This document shows, piece by piece, positions 25,476 through 34,159 of a DNA stretch of 64,000 bases. Source of the DNA: Pseudoflavonifractor sp. 60 (lineage in GTDB: Bacteria; Bacillota; Clostridia; Oscillospirales; Oscillospiraceae). The stretch's first letter is position 1; each line of letters starts with the position of its first letter. The notes beneath the pieces were generated by a model, which was not told the origin of the DNA, did no database searches, and saw only the letters and a program-made list of their open reading frames with translations. The stretch covers positions 1-64,000 of the forward strand of contig NZ_QWKI01000030.1 of NCBI RefSeq assembly GCF_009911645.1, in the 5' to 3' direction. The position numbers were made by a program, and so were the translations under genes.

Positions 25476-25912
25476 TGGACCGCACCGACTATCAGATCCT
25501 GAATATCCTACAGCGGGACAGCCGCACCACGTTAAAGTGCATCGGGGACCAGGTGGGTCTCACCGCCCCCGCCGTCTCCGAGCGCATTCGCCGCATGGAG
25601 GAGAAGGGGGTTATTAAGGGCTTTTCCATCAGTGTGGACCGCACTCTGCTGGACAGCAGCCTGACCGGATTTATCCTGATTGCGCTGTTCCCGGAAAAAT
25701 ACAGCCAGTTTTGTAAATACTGTGAGAACACCCCCGCGATCACTGCCCACCACCACCTGGTGGGAAAGCTCAACGCCCTGCTGCGCTTTGCGGTGAAGGA
25801 TACCCACCAGCTGAACGAGCTGCTGTCCTCCCTCAAGCAGTACGGCGACTCCCAGACCTCCGTGGAGCTGGAGACCTGCTTCGAGTACAAGGATATGCCC
25901 CTGCCCAAGTGA
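25475..25912 (+). CDS. Lrp/AsnC-family regulator
   Basis: 145 residues: an N-terminal AsnC HTH (MDRTDYQILNILQRDSRTTL, LTAPAVSERIRRMEEKGVIK) and a C-terminal RAM domain of ligand binding and oligomerisation (GFILIALFPEKYSQF, HHHLVGKLNALLRFAVKD). Its ATG overlaps the hutI stop (TGATG), so it is coupled to the histidine genes and may sense histidine or another amino acid (inference). Confidence 0.92.
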   Translation: MDRTDYQILNILQRDSRTTLKCIGDQVGLTAPAVSERIRRMEEKGVIKGFSISVDRTLLDSSLTGFILIALFPEKYSQFCKYCENTPAITAHHHLVGKLNALLRFAVKDTHQLNELLSSLKQYGDSQTSVELETCFEYKDMPLPK

Positions 25913-26003
25913 GGGACCAATCAAAATCCCCGGCCGGTGTGACCGGTATGGGGTCCTGCGCAGAAAAAATTTTTCGGAATGGCGGCAATTCTCTCCGAAC
26001 CCC

Positions 26004-26032
26004 TTGCCAAGGGGGAAAAAATAGGGTAAAAT
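26004..26032 (+). promoter_or_regulatory. Promoter of efp
   Basis: TTGCCA (26004-26009), 17 nt, TAAAAT (26027-26032). Confidence 0.65.
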
Positions 26033-26080
26033 AAGTCAGCTAACGAGGCTCAAATAGTTTTATAACGGAGGATGATTCCT

Positions 26081-26653
26081 ATGCCAATGATTTCTGCCAG
26101 CGATTTCCGTAACGGTGTGACCTTTGAGATGGACGGCAAGGTGATGCAGGTAGTGGAGTTCCAGCACGTCAAACCCGGGAAGGGCGCCGCCTTTGTGCGC
26201 ACTAAGATGAAGAATGTCATCACCGGCGGCGTGACCGAGACCTCCTTCAATCCCACCGCCAAGTTCGAGCAGGCCTTTGTGGAGCGCAAGGACATGGAGT
26301 ACAGCTACAGTGACGGCGACCTGTACTACTTTATGGACCCCGAGTCCTTCGACATGATTCCGATTGGCAGAGACCTGCTGGGCGACAGCTTCAAGTTTGT
26401 CAAGGAGAACATGACCTGCAAGGTGATGTCCTACAAGGGCAGCGTCTTCGGCGTGGAGCCCCCCAACTTTGTGGACCTGGAGGTCACCGAGACCGACCCC
26501 GGGTTTGCGGGCAATACGGCCACCAACAACGTGCTCAAGCCTGCCACTCTGGAGACGGGCGCTGAGATTAAGGTCCCCCTGTTTGTCAACCCTGGCGATA
26601 AGATCAAGATTGACACCCGTACCGGCGAGTATCTGGAGAGATGTAAGGCCTAA
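26081..26653 (+). CDS. efp: Elongation factor P
   Basis: 190 residues, three-domain EF-P. The KOW-like domain I has [19 protein letters not shown] with K34 at the loop tip that reaches the peptidyl-transferase centre; domains II and III follow, ending at [16 protein letters not shown] relieves stalling at polyproline. ATG 26081 has GGAGG at about nine bases; an earlier ATG at 26072 abuts the SD. The loop-tip residue is lysine, which could be modified, though no modification genes are in the window. Confidence 0.96.
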   Translation: MPMISASDFRNGVTFEMDGKVMQVVEFQHVKPGKGAAFVRTKMKNVITGGVTETSFNPTAKFEQAFVERKDMEYSYSDGDLYYFMDPESFDMIPIGRDLLGDSFKFVKENMTCKVMSYKGSVFGVEPPNFVDLEVTETDPGFAGNTATNNVLKPATLETGAEIKVPLFVNPGDKIKIDTRTGEYLERCKA

Positions 26654-26684
26654 GGGAGGCATTGCCTCAGAAAGGGAAACGATT

Positions 26685-27110
26685 ATGACTATTTCCGAAA
26701 AAGTCGCCTATCTGAAGGGCCTGGCCGAGGGGCTGGACCTGGATACTGTGAAGTCCAAGGAGGGCAAGCTCATCTCCGTGATGATCGGCATCATGGAGGA
26801 GCTGGCCATGTCGGTGGAGGACCTGGAGGAGAACGCCCTGAATCTGGGCGAAGAGATCGATGTGCTGTCTGACGACCTGGCCGATGTGGAAGCGGTGCTC
26901 TTTGACGATGAGATGGACGAGGACGACGAGGACTATGACGACGACTGGTTCGAGGTGGACTGTCCCACCTGCGGCGAGCCTCTCATCATTGATGAGGAGG
27001 CGATGGCGGCGGGAGAGGTGGAGTGCCCCGACTGCGGGTCCCGCTTTGCCATGGAACTCACCGACGACGAGGACGACGAGGAGGACTTGGAAGAGGACGA
27101 GGAGGAGTAA
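26685..27110 (+). CDS. CD1247-type acidic protein with C-terminal zinc ribbon
   Basis: 141 residues. The N-terminal SEKVAYLKGLAEGLDLD segment is the CD1247-type domain seen in Clostridia. A very acidic linker follows, then CPTCGEPLIID and CPDCGSRF (four-cysteine zinc ribbon), then a Glu/Asp-only tail. Function unknown. ATG 26685 follows GAAAGGGAAACG. It sits 31 bp after efp, with a strong terminator after it, so it is an efp-operon gene. Confidence 0.75.
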   Translation: MTISEKVAYLKGLAEGLDLDTVKSKEGKLISVMIGIMEELAMSVEDLEENALNLGEEIDVLSDDLADVEAVLFDDEMDEDDEDYDDDWFEVDCPTCGEPLIIDEEAMAAGEVECPDCGSRFAMELTDDEDDEEDLEEDEEE

Positions 27111-27131
27111 TCCCACTCCCCAAACGGCACC

Positions 27132-27163
27132 AACGCCCTGGAGGTTTTCTCCAGGGCGTTTTT
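27132..27163 (+). terminator. Terminator of the efp operon
   Basis: AACGCCCTGGAG / CTCCAGGGCGTT with a GTTTT loop, followed by TTTTTG. It is close to the end of the convergent gene at 27180. Confidence 0.9.
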
Positions 27164-27179
27164 GTATGTTTATGAAAGC

Positions 27180-27794
27180 TTACCGGTTCTGGGGGCGGAG
27201 CACGGCGGTCTGTTTTCCGGTCTCCGGCGTCAGCTCCAGCTCAGAGCCGCAGGGTACCACGTCGCTGCGCAGGGCGGTAAACTGCTCCAGGGTCCCGATG
27301 ACGTCGTAGCCGAAGCTCTCCCCCCGGTAGTGCATGGGGATCACCACGGTGGGGTCCAGTTCATCCGCCAGCGCGCTGGCCTGGGCGGCGTCAATGGTGT
27401 AGTAACCCCCCACCGGGATCAGCAGGGCGGTGAGGCCCTTGAGCTTCTCCTTCTGCTCCACCGTCAGCTCACAGCCCAGGTCCCCCAGGTGGGCAATCCG
27501 GCACTGGCCGTCGTCCAGGATGTGGATGGTGTCGCTGCCCCGCAGGGCCCCCTGCTGGTCGTCGTGCCAGGTCTGGATGGTCTCCACAGTGAAGGGGGAG
27601 ACTGTGCCCTGCCTCAGGGTCACGCACTCCGCGCCGCCGTGGTCGTTGTGGCCGTGGCTGCACAGTACCCCGTCGGCCTCTGCTTGAACGGGGCGGTAAC
27701 CGGGTACGCTGCCCTCCCGATAGGGGTCCAGCACCACGGAATAGCCCTGAGACTCGATTTGAAAGCAGGAGTGACCCAGATAAGTGATTTTCAT
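27180..27794 (-). CDS. Metallo-beta-lactamase-fold hydrolase (UPF0173-like)
   Basis: 204 residues. MKITYLGHSCFQIESQG, CSHGHNDHGG (HxHxDH), HLGDLGC and MHYRGES match the small MBL-fold proteins annotated as metal-dependent hydrolases of unknown substrate. It overlaps the upstream LysR gene by four bases, so they form one unit. Cytosolic. Confidence 0.88.
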   Translation of the reverse strand: MKITYLGHSCFQIESQGYSVVLDPYREGSVPGYRPVQAEADGVLCSHGHNDHGGAECVTLRQGTVSPFTVETIQTWHDDQQGALRGSDTIHILDDGQCRIAHLGDLGCELTVEQKEKLKGLTALLIPVGGYYTIDAAQASALADELDPTVVIPMHYRGESFGYDVIGTLEQFTALRSDVVPCGSELELTPETGKQTAVLRPQNR

Positions 27795-28708
27795 TGTGAT
27801 TCCTCCTTAAAAATGGATGGCCGGCGGGCGCTGTCCTTGTTCCGGCCGTTTAAAATATAGCGGCAAAAGTCTCTGCTGTGGGTCGAGATGGGCCTGCCCC
27901 GGGCCAGCGCCAGGTAGAAGTCCCGATAGGCGCAGCTGTCCCGGATGGGCACCAGGGAGACGCCGCAGCTCTCCAGTTGAGGGTCATAGGGCAAAATGGC
28001 CAGTCCAAACCCGCAGGCCACAAAGTTGGCGATGGAGCGGTCCTCCCCCATCCGGCAGGCCACAATGGGCCTCACCCCCAAACCGATCAGCATATTTTCA
28101 ATGTAGTGGGTTTTATCTATGGAGAGGATCAGCGGATACTGACCAATCTCCTCCAGCGACACCTGATCCCGCTGGGCCAGAGGGTGGTCCGGCGGGGTCA
28201 CCAGCCGCAGAGGATAGCGGACAAGGGGGGAGAAATGGATCCCCGGCTGGTCCTCCATATAGGAGCACAGTCCAATTTCACTGCGTCCCTCCAGCACATT
28301 GCGGAGGATCTCCGGCGTATTGGCCTGACGGAGCTGAAATACCAGCTCCTTCTCCGGGTTCAGCCGGGTGTAACCGCGCAGGAGCTGCGGAAGGTAGAGG
28401 TTGGCCGCAATGTAATTCAGAGAGATATCCAGTACACACTTTTTGGGGTCGGTCAAATCCCGCACATGGGCAAAGCCGGTGTTGATCTCATCCATAGCGG
28501 CAAAGATATGCTCCGCAAAGACCCGGCCAAAGCGGCTGAGCACCACGTTCCGCCCCTGCCGCTCAAAAAGCGGCGCGCCCAACTCCAGCTCTAACGCGCT
28601 GATGGACCGGCTCAGGGCAGGCTGGCTGACCCCCAGCAGCTCTGCGGAGCGCTGATAGTGCTGGGTATGGGCCAGACTCTCAAAATGCCGCAGCTGGTGC
28701 AAGGTCAT
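27791..28708 (-). CDS. LysR-family transcriptional regulator
   Basis: 305 residues. The HTH is MTLHQLRHFESLAHTQHYQR to VSQPALSRSISALELELGA, with the effector domain after it (SEIGLCSYM, ACGFGLAILPYD). Divergent from the Gfo/Idh/MocA gene, which is its likely target, and in an operon with the MBL hydrolase. The long basic C-terminal tail (NGRNKDSARRPSIF) extends beyond the usual LysR end. Confidence 0.9.
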   Translation of the reverse strand: MTLHQLRHFESLAHTQHYQRSAELLGVSQPALSRSISALELELGAPLFERQGRNVVLSRFGRVFAEHIFAAMDEINTGFAHVRDLTDPKKCVLDISLNYIAANLYLPQLLRGYTRLNPEKELVFQLRQANTPEILRNVLEGRSEIGLCSYMEDQPGIHFSPLVRYPLRLVTPPDHPLAQRDQVSLEEIGQYPLILSIDKTHYIENMLIGLGVRPIVACRMGEDRSIANFVACGFGLAILPYDPQLESCGVSLVPIRDSCAYRDFYLALARGRPISTHSRDFCRYILNGRNKDSARRPSIFKEESQ

Positions 28709-28734
28709 AGCTTTCTCGCCCTCCTGCCCCGAGA

Positions 28735-28765
28735 TTCATAACGGTTTTGGTATCAATGCCGTTGA
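28735..28765. promoter_or_regulatory. Possible LysR site between divergent genes
   Basis: TTCATAACGG and, after about 14 bases, CCGTTGAA form an imperfect palindrome; TCATAAC (28736-28742) and GTTATGA (28796-28802) also form a longer-spaced one. The 178-bp gap 28709-28886 holds no gene. Confidence 0.3.
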
Positions 28766-28886
28766 AAAAGGTGATTGCTTTCCAATGGTACTCCGGTTAT
28801 GATAATGATAACATACCTTATCGCAAAAAACAACGGTATGCGGACATGTTACACTCGGCGCCGCCGAGAGACAGGAGGAAGAGAAT

Positions 28887-30071
28887 ATGAGCTGCAACCC
28901 CACAAAAACGGTCACCATTGGAACGGTGGGCGCCGGTTACGCGGCGTACCTCCACGGCAACGGCTATGAGAAGGTGAGCGGGATTTCTGTCCGGCTGAAA
29001 ACCGTCTGCGACGTGCAGCTGGAGCTGGCAGAAAAGGTGAAAGCCCGGTTTGGCTATGAGCGGGCGGTAAACGATTATCAGGAAATTTTGAACGACCCGG
29101 AGATCGACGTTGTGGACATTGTCCTCCCGCCCTTTCTCCACACCCGCTTCGCCATGGAGGCCATGCGAGCAGGCAAGGATGTCATCTGCGAAAAGCCTCT
29201 GACCGGCTATTTTGGCGCGCCGGGGCAGGAAAATGTGGGGCTCTCGGTGCCCAAGGGGGAGATGCTCCGGCAGTGCCTGGCGGAGATGGACGAGCTGAAA
29301 GGGGTTGTCCAACAGACCGGACGCACCTTTATGTACGCAGAAAACTTCGTCTACGCCTCGCCCATCCAAAAGTCCGCCGAGATCATCCGGGCCAAAAAAA
29401 CCAAGCTGCTCTTTATGAAGGGGGAGGAGAGTCTGAAGGGCTCCAGCAGCCCCGTGGCCGGCAAATGGAACCGGACCGGCGGCGGTACACTGAGCCGCAC
29501 CGGTGTCCATCCCCTGGGCGGGATGCTCTGGCTGAAGCAGCAGGAGGCCGCTGCCCGGGGCGAGGTCATCACCGTCAAACGGGTCAGCTGTGACGTAGGC
29601 AAGGTGACCCAGTGCCTGACTCAGGAGGAGCACCAGTACATCACCGCCCATCCCGAGGATGTGGAGGACTATGGCGTCGCCAGCCTGACCTTTTCCGACG
29701 GCACCAAGGCGCTGTGTATCGCCAGCGACGCCGTTCTGGGCGGCACAAAGAACTACATCGAGATCTATGGAAACAACACTGCCCTGACCTGCAACATCAC
29801 GCCCACCGACCTTCTGAACACCTATTTTCTGGATGAAGAGGGCCTGGACGATGTGCCCATCTCGGAGATGCTGCCCAAAAAGCTGGGCTGGAACAAGGCC
29901 TTTGTCTCGGACGAGATCATCCGGGGCTATGTGGGGGAGCTCCAGGACTTTATGGAGGCGGCCGCATATCACCGCCAGCCCGCCTCCGGCTTTGATCTGG
30001 CCTATGAGACCACCAGAGTTCTCTATGCCGCCTACCAGTCCGCCGAGGAGGGCCGGACAATTGAGTTATGA
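28887..30071 (+). CDS. Gfo/Idh/MocA family oxidoreductase
   Basis: 394 residues. An N-terminal Rossmann start (VTIGTVGAGYAAYLHGNGYE, GxGxxA-like), LPPFLHTRFAMEAMRAGKDVICEKPLTG (the EKP motif), then the C-terminal alpha/beta domain with GTLSRTGVHPLGGMLW around the catalytic-site histidine. These enzymes oxidise or epimerise sugars and inositols with NAD(P). The substrate is unknown; no sugar transporter is nearby. The ATG follows ACAGGAGG. It is monocistronic, with a terminator at 30087. Confidence 0.9.
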   Translation: MSCNPTKTVTIGTVGAGYAAYLHGNGYEKVSGISVRLKTVCDVQLELAEKVKARFGYERAVNDYQEILNDPEIDVVDIVLPPFLHTRFAMEAMRAGKDVICEKPLTGYFGAPGQENVGLSVPKGEMLRQCLAEMDELKGVVQQTGRTFMYAENFVYASPIQKSAEIIRAKKTKLLFMKGEESLKGSSSPVAGKWNRTGGGTLSRTGVHPLGGMLWLKQQEAAARGEVITVKRVSCDVGKVTQCLTQEEHQYITAHPEDVEDYGVASLTFSDGTKALCIASDAVLGGTKNYIEIYGNNTALTCNITPTDLLNTYFLDEEGLDDVPISEMLPKKLGWNKAFVSDEIIRGYVGELQDFMEAAAYHRQPASGFDLAYETTRVLYAAYQSAEEGRTIEL

Positions 30072-30086
30072 TACTACAGAAATACG

Positions 30087-30117
30087 GAAGGCCACCGCAT
30101 ATGCGGCGGCCTTCTTT
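30087..30117 (+). terminator. Terminator of the oxidoreductase gene
   Basis: GAAGGCC / GGCCTTC with an inner CCGCATATGCGG, then TTTAC. Confidence 0.7.
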
Positions 30118-30132
30118 ACAAGGTCATCAAAC

Positions 30133-30366
30133 TCAGTCAATTGCCGGTGTCGTACCGTCTGGATTGTCTATTACTATTTCTGTAGGTAAATCAAAATGCT
30201 CTAGAATTCTGCAAATCCTTCCGGTCAATATATCGTTTGTTTTCATATGAAAGGAAGTTAATCCGGATATAGCAACTTCTAAATCACTGATACGCTTCAG
30301 CAATACAAGTTGAGTAATTAAAATAATAGTCAAAAAAACAATGAAAATTTTGCTTTCTCGCTTCAT
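30133..30366 (-). CDS. Small AT-rich membrane-anchored protein, unknown
   Basis: 77 residues: MKRES start, one hydrophobic segment (KIFIVFLTIILITQLVLL), then a soluble part with DLEVAISGLTSFHMKTNDIL and an acidic end DNPDGTTPAID. It is clearly AT-richer than the neighbouring genes. AGGAG precedes ATG 30366. It starts 10 bp after the secreted protein stop, so it is the second gene of a two-gene island. No family recognised. Confidence 0.6.
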   Translation of the reverse strand: MKRESKIFIVFLTIILITQLVLLKRISDLEVAISGLTSFHMKTNDILTGRICRILEHFDLPTEIVIDNPDGTTPAID

Positions 30367-30376
30367 GCAAAGTCTC

Positions 30377-31245
30377 CTATGAGCAGGCTTTATTTTTATT
30401 TACACTAGCAATGGTCGAGACTCCAAATGAATAAGAAATGGACAAGCCTGCACCGCTAGTACCAACGCTAAATGACGGGGCACTTGCTACAATTTCAGAA
30501 TGCCCATAAGAAGCATAAAGATACATATCCTTACGTGCTTGAACGTCAGATTTAACAGTAAAACTTCCATCCCCTGTTTTCGCATAAGAATAGTTATTAT
30601 CTTCTGATACACTAAACTTGTGTGCTGCACCCCTGGTTTGAATATTTTCTGCTTCATAAGTGGCAGATTTATTATAAGTATAATTCCCTGTTAGTATGTT
30701 CATATAGCTAACATTAGATCGTTGGGTTTCAACAATCCAATCATTCCACCCAAAAGCTACAATATCTTTCATTTTAAACTCCGGAATTCCATTCCAAAGC
30801 CACGAATAGATAATCGTACCACGTGTATATTGACCATCATATTTGAGACTAGTAATATTTACTTGCAAAGTTAATGTTGCGCCGATGCGCGCAATTTGAG
30901 ACTCAGCACCAGTGAAATTCCTAATATCATATATCTGACCATCTGTATATCCATGCTCTTTTAGAGTTTCTGTACTTAAGCTATTCAATTCTTCAATATG
31001 TCCTACATATAATTCCTTATAATTTTTAATATTCTGAATCTCTTGAAGATTATACCCAGCACATATAAGATCGTTAGTTGACCGTTTCGCAAGCTCAGCA
31101 ACAGCCTCGTACTCACTCACAGTCTCACATACAAGAGTGGAATTATCCTCTACATTCACACGGGGAACTTCATATGCGCCAACAGTGCAAATCGACGCAA
31201 CCAATGTTACCAACGCCAGCACTACAGATAAACATCTTTTTTCAT
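30377..31245 (-). pseudogene. Secreted beta-rich protein with one-base frameshift in its signal peptide
   Basis: ATG 31245 has GGGAGG nine bases upstream but its frame ends after seven codons (MKKDVYL). With one more A in the run of six As (31237-31242) it would continue as KKRCLSVVLALVTLVASICT, a typical signal peptide, into the open frame of about 280 residues. As written, only a GTG at 31222 with no SD opens the body. The mature part has YEVPRVN at its start, then many Tyr/Ser/Thr/Asn-rich strands. No family recognised. It is AT-rich. It may be phase-variable, broken, or a sequencing error. Confidence 0.65.
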
Positions 31246-31293
31246 TTTGACCCTCCCAAATTTTTAATGTAACCTATATAAATGCTTTTTACC

Positions 31294-31322
31294 ACTTTAA
31301 CACATTAAGCAAAACTTGTCAA
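31294..31322 (-). promoter_or_regulatory. Promoter of the secreted-protein gene
   Basis: Minus strand TTGACA (31317-31322), 17 nt, TAAAGT (31294-31299). A well-formed promoter argues that the gene is, or recently was, expressed. Confidence 0.65.
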
Positions 31323-31370
31323 GCAAATTCTTAGCTCCCATCCCTCCATCCCCGTAAAAGTGAGTACACA

Positions 31371-31413
31371 TGAGAAAAACCACCCTACGGACGCCGCAGG
31401 GCGGTTTTTCTCA
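31371..31413. terminator. Hairpin between aldehyde dehydrogenase and the AT-rich island
   Basis: TGAGAAAAACC (31371-31381) and GGTTTTTCTCA (31403-31413) enclose a further ACCCT/AGGGC pairing. Probably the terminator of the aldehyde dehydrogenase gene, which ends at 31507; the rest of 31414-31506 shows nothing. Confidence 0.6.
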
Positions 31414-31506
31414 TATCAGAGCGAATGCCGCTTGCAATCCGCGTCCAGACTCGGCGCCCTGCCCCGGCAGGTGTCCCGGCCCGGAACTCGCGGGAGAGGG
31501 ATGGAA

Positions 31507-32943
31507 TTACTCCTCGTCCATGTCGGGCTTGTTGAAGTCGCCGAACAGCTCCTCGTTGGAGGGCATATCATAGGGCAGAGGACGGGCAACCCAAGTGGTG
31601 TTCATGTAGTGCTTCAGGCAGATATTCTCGGAAACGATGTTGCCGCCCCAGGTGCCGCAGCCCATGGAAGACGTGGGGGGCATACCGTTGTAAGCGGAGC
31701 CGGAGTTGCCCCGGTTGTTGGGCTGACGGACCATGATACGGGAGACGGGGGCGCACATACCCAGACGGTCAATGTGGCTGTCATCCCAGGAGTAGATGCC
31801 GCAGGAGTGGCCCTTGCCGCCCACGTTGAACATAGCCTGCATCATATCCAGAGCGTTCTGGAACTCGCCCTTGTACTTGAACAGGGCCAGCAGAGTGGTC
31901 AGCTTCTCGCTGGAGAAGAAGTGCTCCTTGCCCACGTTCTCAATGCCGCCGCCGGTGACAGCGATGAACTTGCGGTCCTCGGGGATGGTGAAGCCGGCGG
32001 CCTCAGCCAGCTTCTGGGGGCTGATGGCCACGGTGTTGGGCAGGCGGTGACCAGTCTCGTCCCACATGACGTTCTTCAGCTTCTCGGCCTCTTCCTCATT
32101 GGCCAAGTAAGCGCCCTGATCCACCAGAGCCTTGACAAAGCCGTCGTACACATCCTCATGGATAATCAGGTTGCCGTCGCAGGAGCAGCCGGAGCCGAAG
32201 TCAGAGGTCTTGGAGATGCGGGTGTTCTCGGCGGCCTCAGCTTGGCGTTCGGGGGTGTCGCAGGTGTTGTCGATGATGACGGTGGCGTTGCCGGCGCCGG
32301 AGCCGTAGGCGGGCACGCCGGTGGAGTAGGCGGACTTGACCATGGGACGGCCGCCGGTGGCGATGGTCAGCTGGCAGCGCTTCATCAGCTCCTGGGTCAG
32401 GGAGATGCTGGGCTCCTCGATGCCCTGGATGATATCGGCGGGTGCGCCCTCGCGGACCAGGGCCTCACGGATGATGTTGATGCACTTGTTGGTGGTCTTC
32501 TTGGCGCGGGGATGGGGGGAGCAGATGATAACGTCACGGGCCTTGATGGCGTAGACCACCTGGCCGGCGGGAGTCAGGCAGGGATTGGTGGTGGGAACCA
32601 GGGAGGCGATGACACCCACGGGCTTGGCGTACTTGACAATGCCCTTCTCGGGGATCTCCTCGATGATGCCGACGCTCTTCTGGCGCAGGCAGTCCCGGAG
32701 GATCAGCTTGATCTTGTTGCGCTTGTTGCGCTTGGTGACCTTGTCGCCCAGGCCGGTCTCGTCCACGGCCTCGTCAGCCAGGTTGGCCCAGACCTTCATG
32801 TCGCACACGGCGGCGGCAACGGCCTGGCACAGCCGGTCAACACGGGCCTGGTCATAGGTGGCAATGATGTCGGCGGCCTTCTGGGCGCGGGCTACCATCT
32901 CTTCCAGCATCTGGATTTGCTCAGCAGTAACTTCTTTGGCCAT
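31507..32943 (-). CDS. Acylating aldehyde dehydrogenase family protein
   Basis: 478 residues. The N-terminus matches the EutE/AdhE-type acylating dehydrogenases: PVGVIASLVPTTNPCLTPA (nucleotide site) and then a catalytic-cysteine region KTSDFGSGCSCDGNLIIHED. Such enzymes interconvert aldehyde, CoA and NAD with acyl-CoA. The cysteine block resembles sulfoacetaldehyde-type (SauS-like) members as much as acetaldehyde ones, so the substrate is open. ATG 32943 follows GAAGGAGCG. Divergent from a LysR gene that likely controls it. No alcohol dehydrogenase or microcompartment gene is near. Confidence 0.8.
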   Translation of the reverse strand: MAKEVTAEQIQMLEEMVARAQKAADIIATYDQARVDRLCQAVAAAVCDMKVWANLADEAVDETGLGDKVTKRNKRNKIKLILRDCLRQKSVGIIEEIPEKGIVKYAKPVGVIASLVPTTNPCLTPAGQVVYAIKARDVIICSPHPRAKKTTNKCINIIREALVREGAPADIIQGIEEPSISLTQELMKRCQLTIATGGRPMVKSAYSTGVPAYGSGAGNATVIIDNTCDTPERQAEAAENTRISKTSDFGSGCSCDGNLIIHEDVYDGFVKALVDQGAYLANEEEAEKLKNVMWDETGHRLPNTVAISPQKLAEAAGFTIPEDRKFIAVTGGGIENVGKEHFFSSEKLTTLLALFKYKGEFQNALDMMQAMFNVGGKGHSCGIYSWDDSHIDRLGMCAPVSRIMVRQPNNRGNSGSAYNGMPPTSSMGCGTWGGNIVSENICLKHYMNTTWVARPLPYDMPSNEELFGDFNKPDMDEE

Positions 32944-32999
32944 AATGAATACGCTCCTTCATCAATTTATTGTTTGCCGGGGTTGTTTTCTATGGTTTT

Positions 33000-33029
33000 A
33001 TTTTAGCGTGAAAAAAGCCACAAGTCCAA
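33000..33029 (-). promoter_or_regulatory. Promoter of the aldehyde dehydrogenase gene
   Basis: Minus strand TTGGAC (33024-33029), 18 nt, TAAAAT (33000-33005). Confidence 0.5.
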
Positions 33030-33122
33030 TACCGGCTTTCTCTTAATTCATAGACATTCTCTATTATTTGCCCCTTCTATGCAGCTTGTTTGGAGCTTTT
33101 ACACAAATTCCGGAAAGGCCTC

Positions 33123-33168
33123 TTGTGCAAAGGGCTCGCTTGCAAAAGAGTCCGCTCTGTCGTACAAT
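33123..33168 (+). promoter_or_regulatory. LysR promoter with TTGTGCAA-N9-TTGCAAAA box
   Basis: TTGCAA (33140-33145), 17 nt, TACAAT (33163-33168). TTGTGCAA (33123-33130), 9 nt, TTGCAAAA (33140-33147) is a near-perfect inverted repeat over the -35, of T-N11-A type, as expected for a LysR autoregulatory site also reaching the divergent gene. Confidence 0.5.
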
Positions 33169-33204
33169 AGAGAAAAACTATAATGAGGAAATGAGTGAGT
33201 TTTT

Positions 33205-34092
33205 ATGACCCTGCTTCAGCTGCAATATTTCCAGACTCTGGCCCGGGTCCTGCACTACACCCAGGCCGCCGCTGAACTCCACATCGCCCAGCCCAGCCTG
33301 AGCTACTCCATCAAGGAGCTGGAGAAGGAACTGGGGGTGAAGCTCTTCGAAAAGGACAGCCGGCACATCCGCCTGACCATCTACGGGGAGCAGTTCCTGC
33401 CCTACGCCCAGCAGGCCCTGTCCATGATCGACGAGGGGGTCGGGGTGCTGCGGCAGATGTCCAACTCCGCCCAGCAGATCGTCCGCCTGGGCTATTTCCA
33501 CTCCGTCTCCGCCTCTCTCATCCCCTCGGTGATGCTGGGCATTTACGGCCAGGATAAGAATCAGAACATCCGCTTTCAGTTTACCGAGGCCCCCTCCTTC
33601 GACCTGTTTCAGGCGCTGAAAAAGGGGGAGATCGACCTGGCTTTCTGCCTGCACCAGGACGAGGACCTGGAGTCGGTGACCATCATGCGCCAGCCCCTGT
33701 ATCTGGCCGTGCCGGAGCACCACCCCCTGGCCCGGCGGGAGTCAGTGTGCTTTGACGACTTCTCCAGGGAGCCTATCGTCATGCTGGACAAGCCCAGCAG
33801 CCTGCGCCAGCAGCTGGACGAGATCTATTCCCGGCACGGTCAGTCCCCCCAGGTAGTATTCGAAGTGCGGGAGTGCAACGCCGCTCTCCAGTATGTGGCC
33901 CTGCGCTTTGGTGTATCCGTTCTGCCCCAGGTGCCCGCTATGGAAAACGAGAAGGTGGTGGTCATTCCCATCTCCGATGAGACCGCCTCCTTTGTGCGCA
34001 CCGTCAGCTTCTCCTGGATGAAGCGCCGCCCCCTCTCCCCGGCAGCCAAACGGGTTCGGGACTATATTGTGGAGCACTATGAGACGCCCTGA
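33205..34092 (+). CDS. LysR-family transcriptional regulator
   Basis: 295 residues. The HTH is MTLLQLQYFQTLARVLHYTQ to IAQPSLSYSIKELEKELGV, followed by the effector domain (IVRLGYFHSVSASLIPSVML, LRFGVSVLPQVPAM). Divergent from the acylating aldehyde dehydrogenase, its probable target. ATG 33205 follows GAGGAAATGAG. Followed by a bidirectional terminator. Confidence 0.9.
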   Translation: MTLLQLQYFQTLARVLHYTQAAAELHIAQPSLSYSIKELEKELGVKLFEKDSRHIRLTIYGEQFLPYAQQALSMIDEGVGVLRQMSNSAQQIVRLGYFHSVSASLIPSVMLGIYGQDKNQNIRFQFTEAPSFDLFQALKKGEIDLAFCLHQDEDLESVTIMRQPLYLAVPEHHPLARRESVCFDDFSREPIVMLDKPSSLRQQLDEIYSRHGQSPQVVFEVRECNAALQYVALRFGVSVLPQVPAMENEKVVVIPISDETASFVRTVSFSWMKRRPLSPAAKRVRDYIVEHYETP

Positions 34093-34119
34093 CCAGAGAG
34101 AATTTCAATATAAATCAAG

Positions 34120-34151
34120 AAATCCGCTTCCCGGAACCGGGAAGCGGATTT
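34120..34151. terminator. Bidirectional terminator between LysR and EF-G-like genes
   Basis: AAATCCGCTTCCCGG / CCGGGAAGCGGATTT, 15 bp with an AA loop, followed by TTGAG on + and TTGATTTATA on -. Confidence 0.8.
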
Positions 34152-34159
34152 TGAGAATT

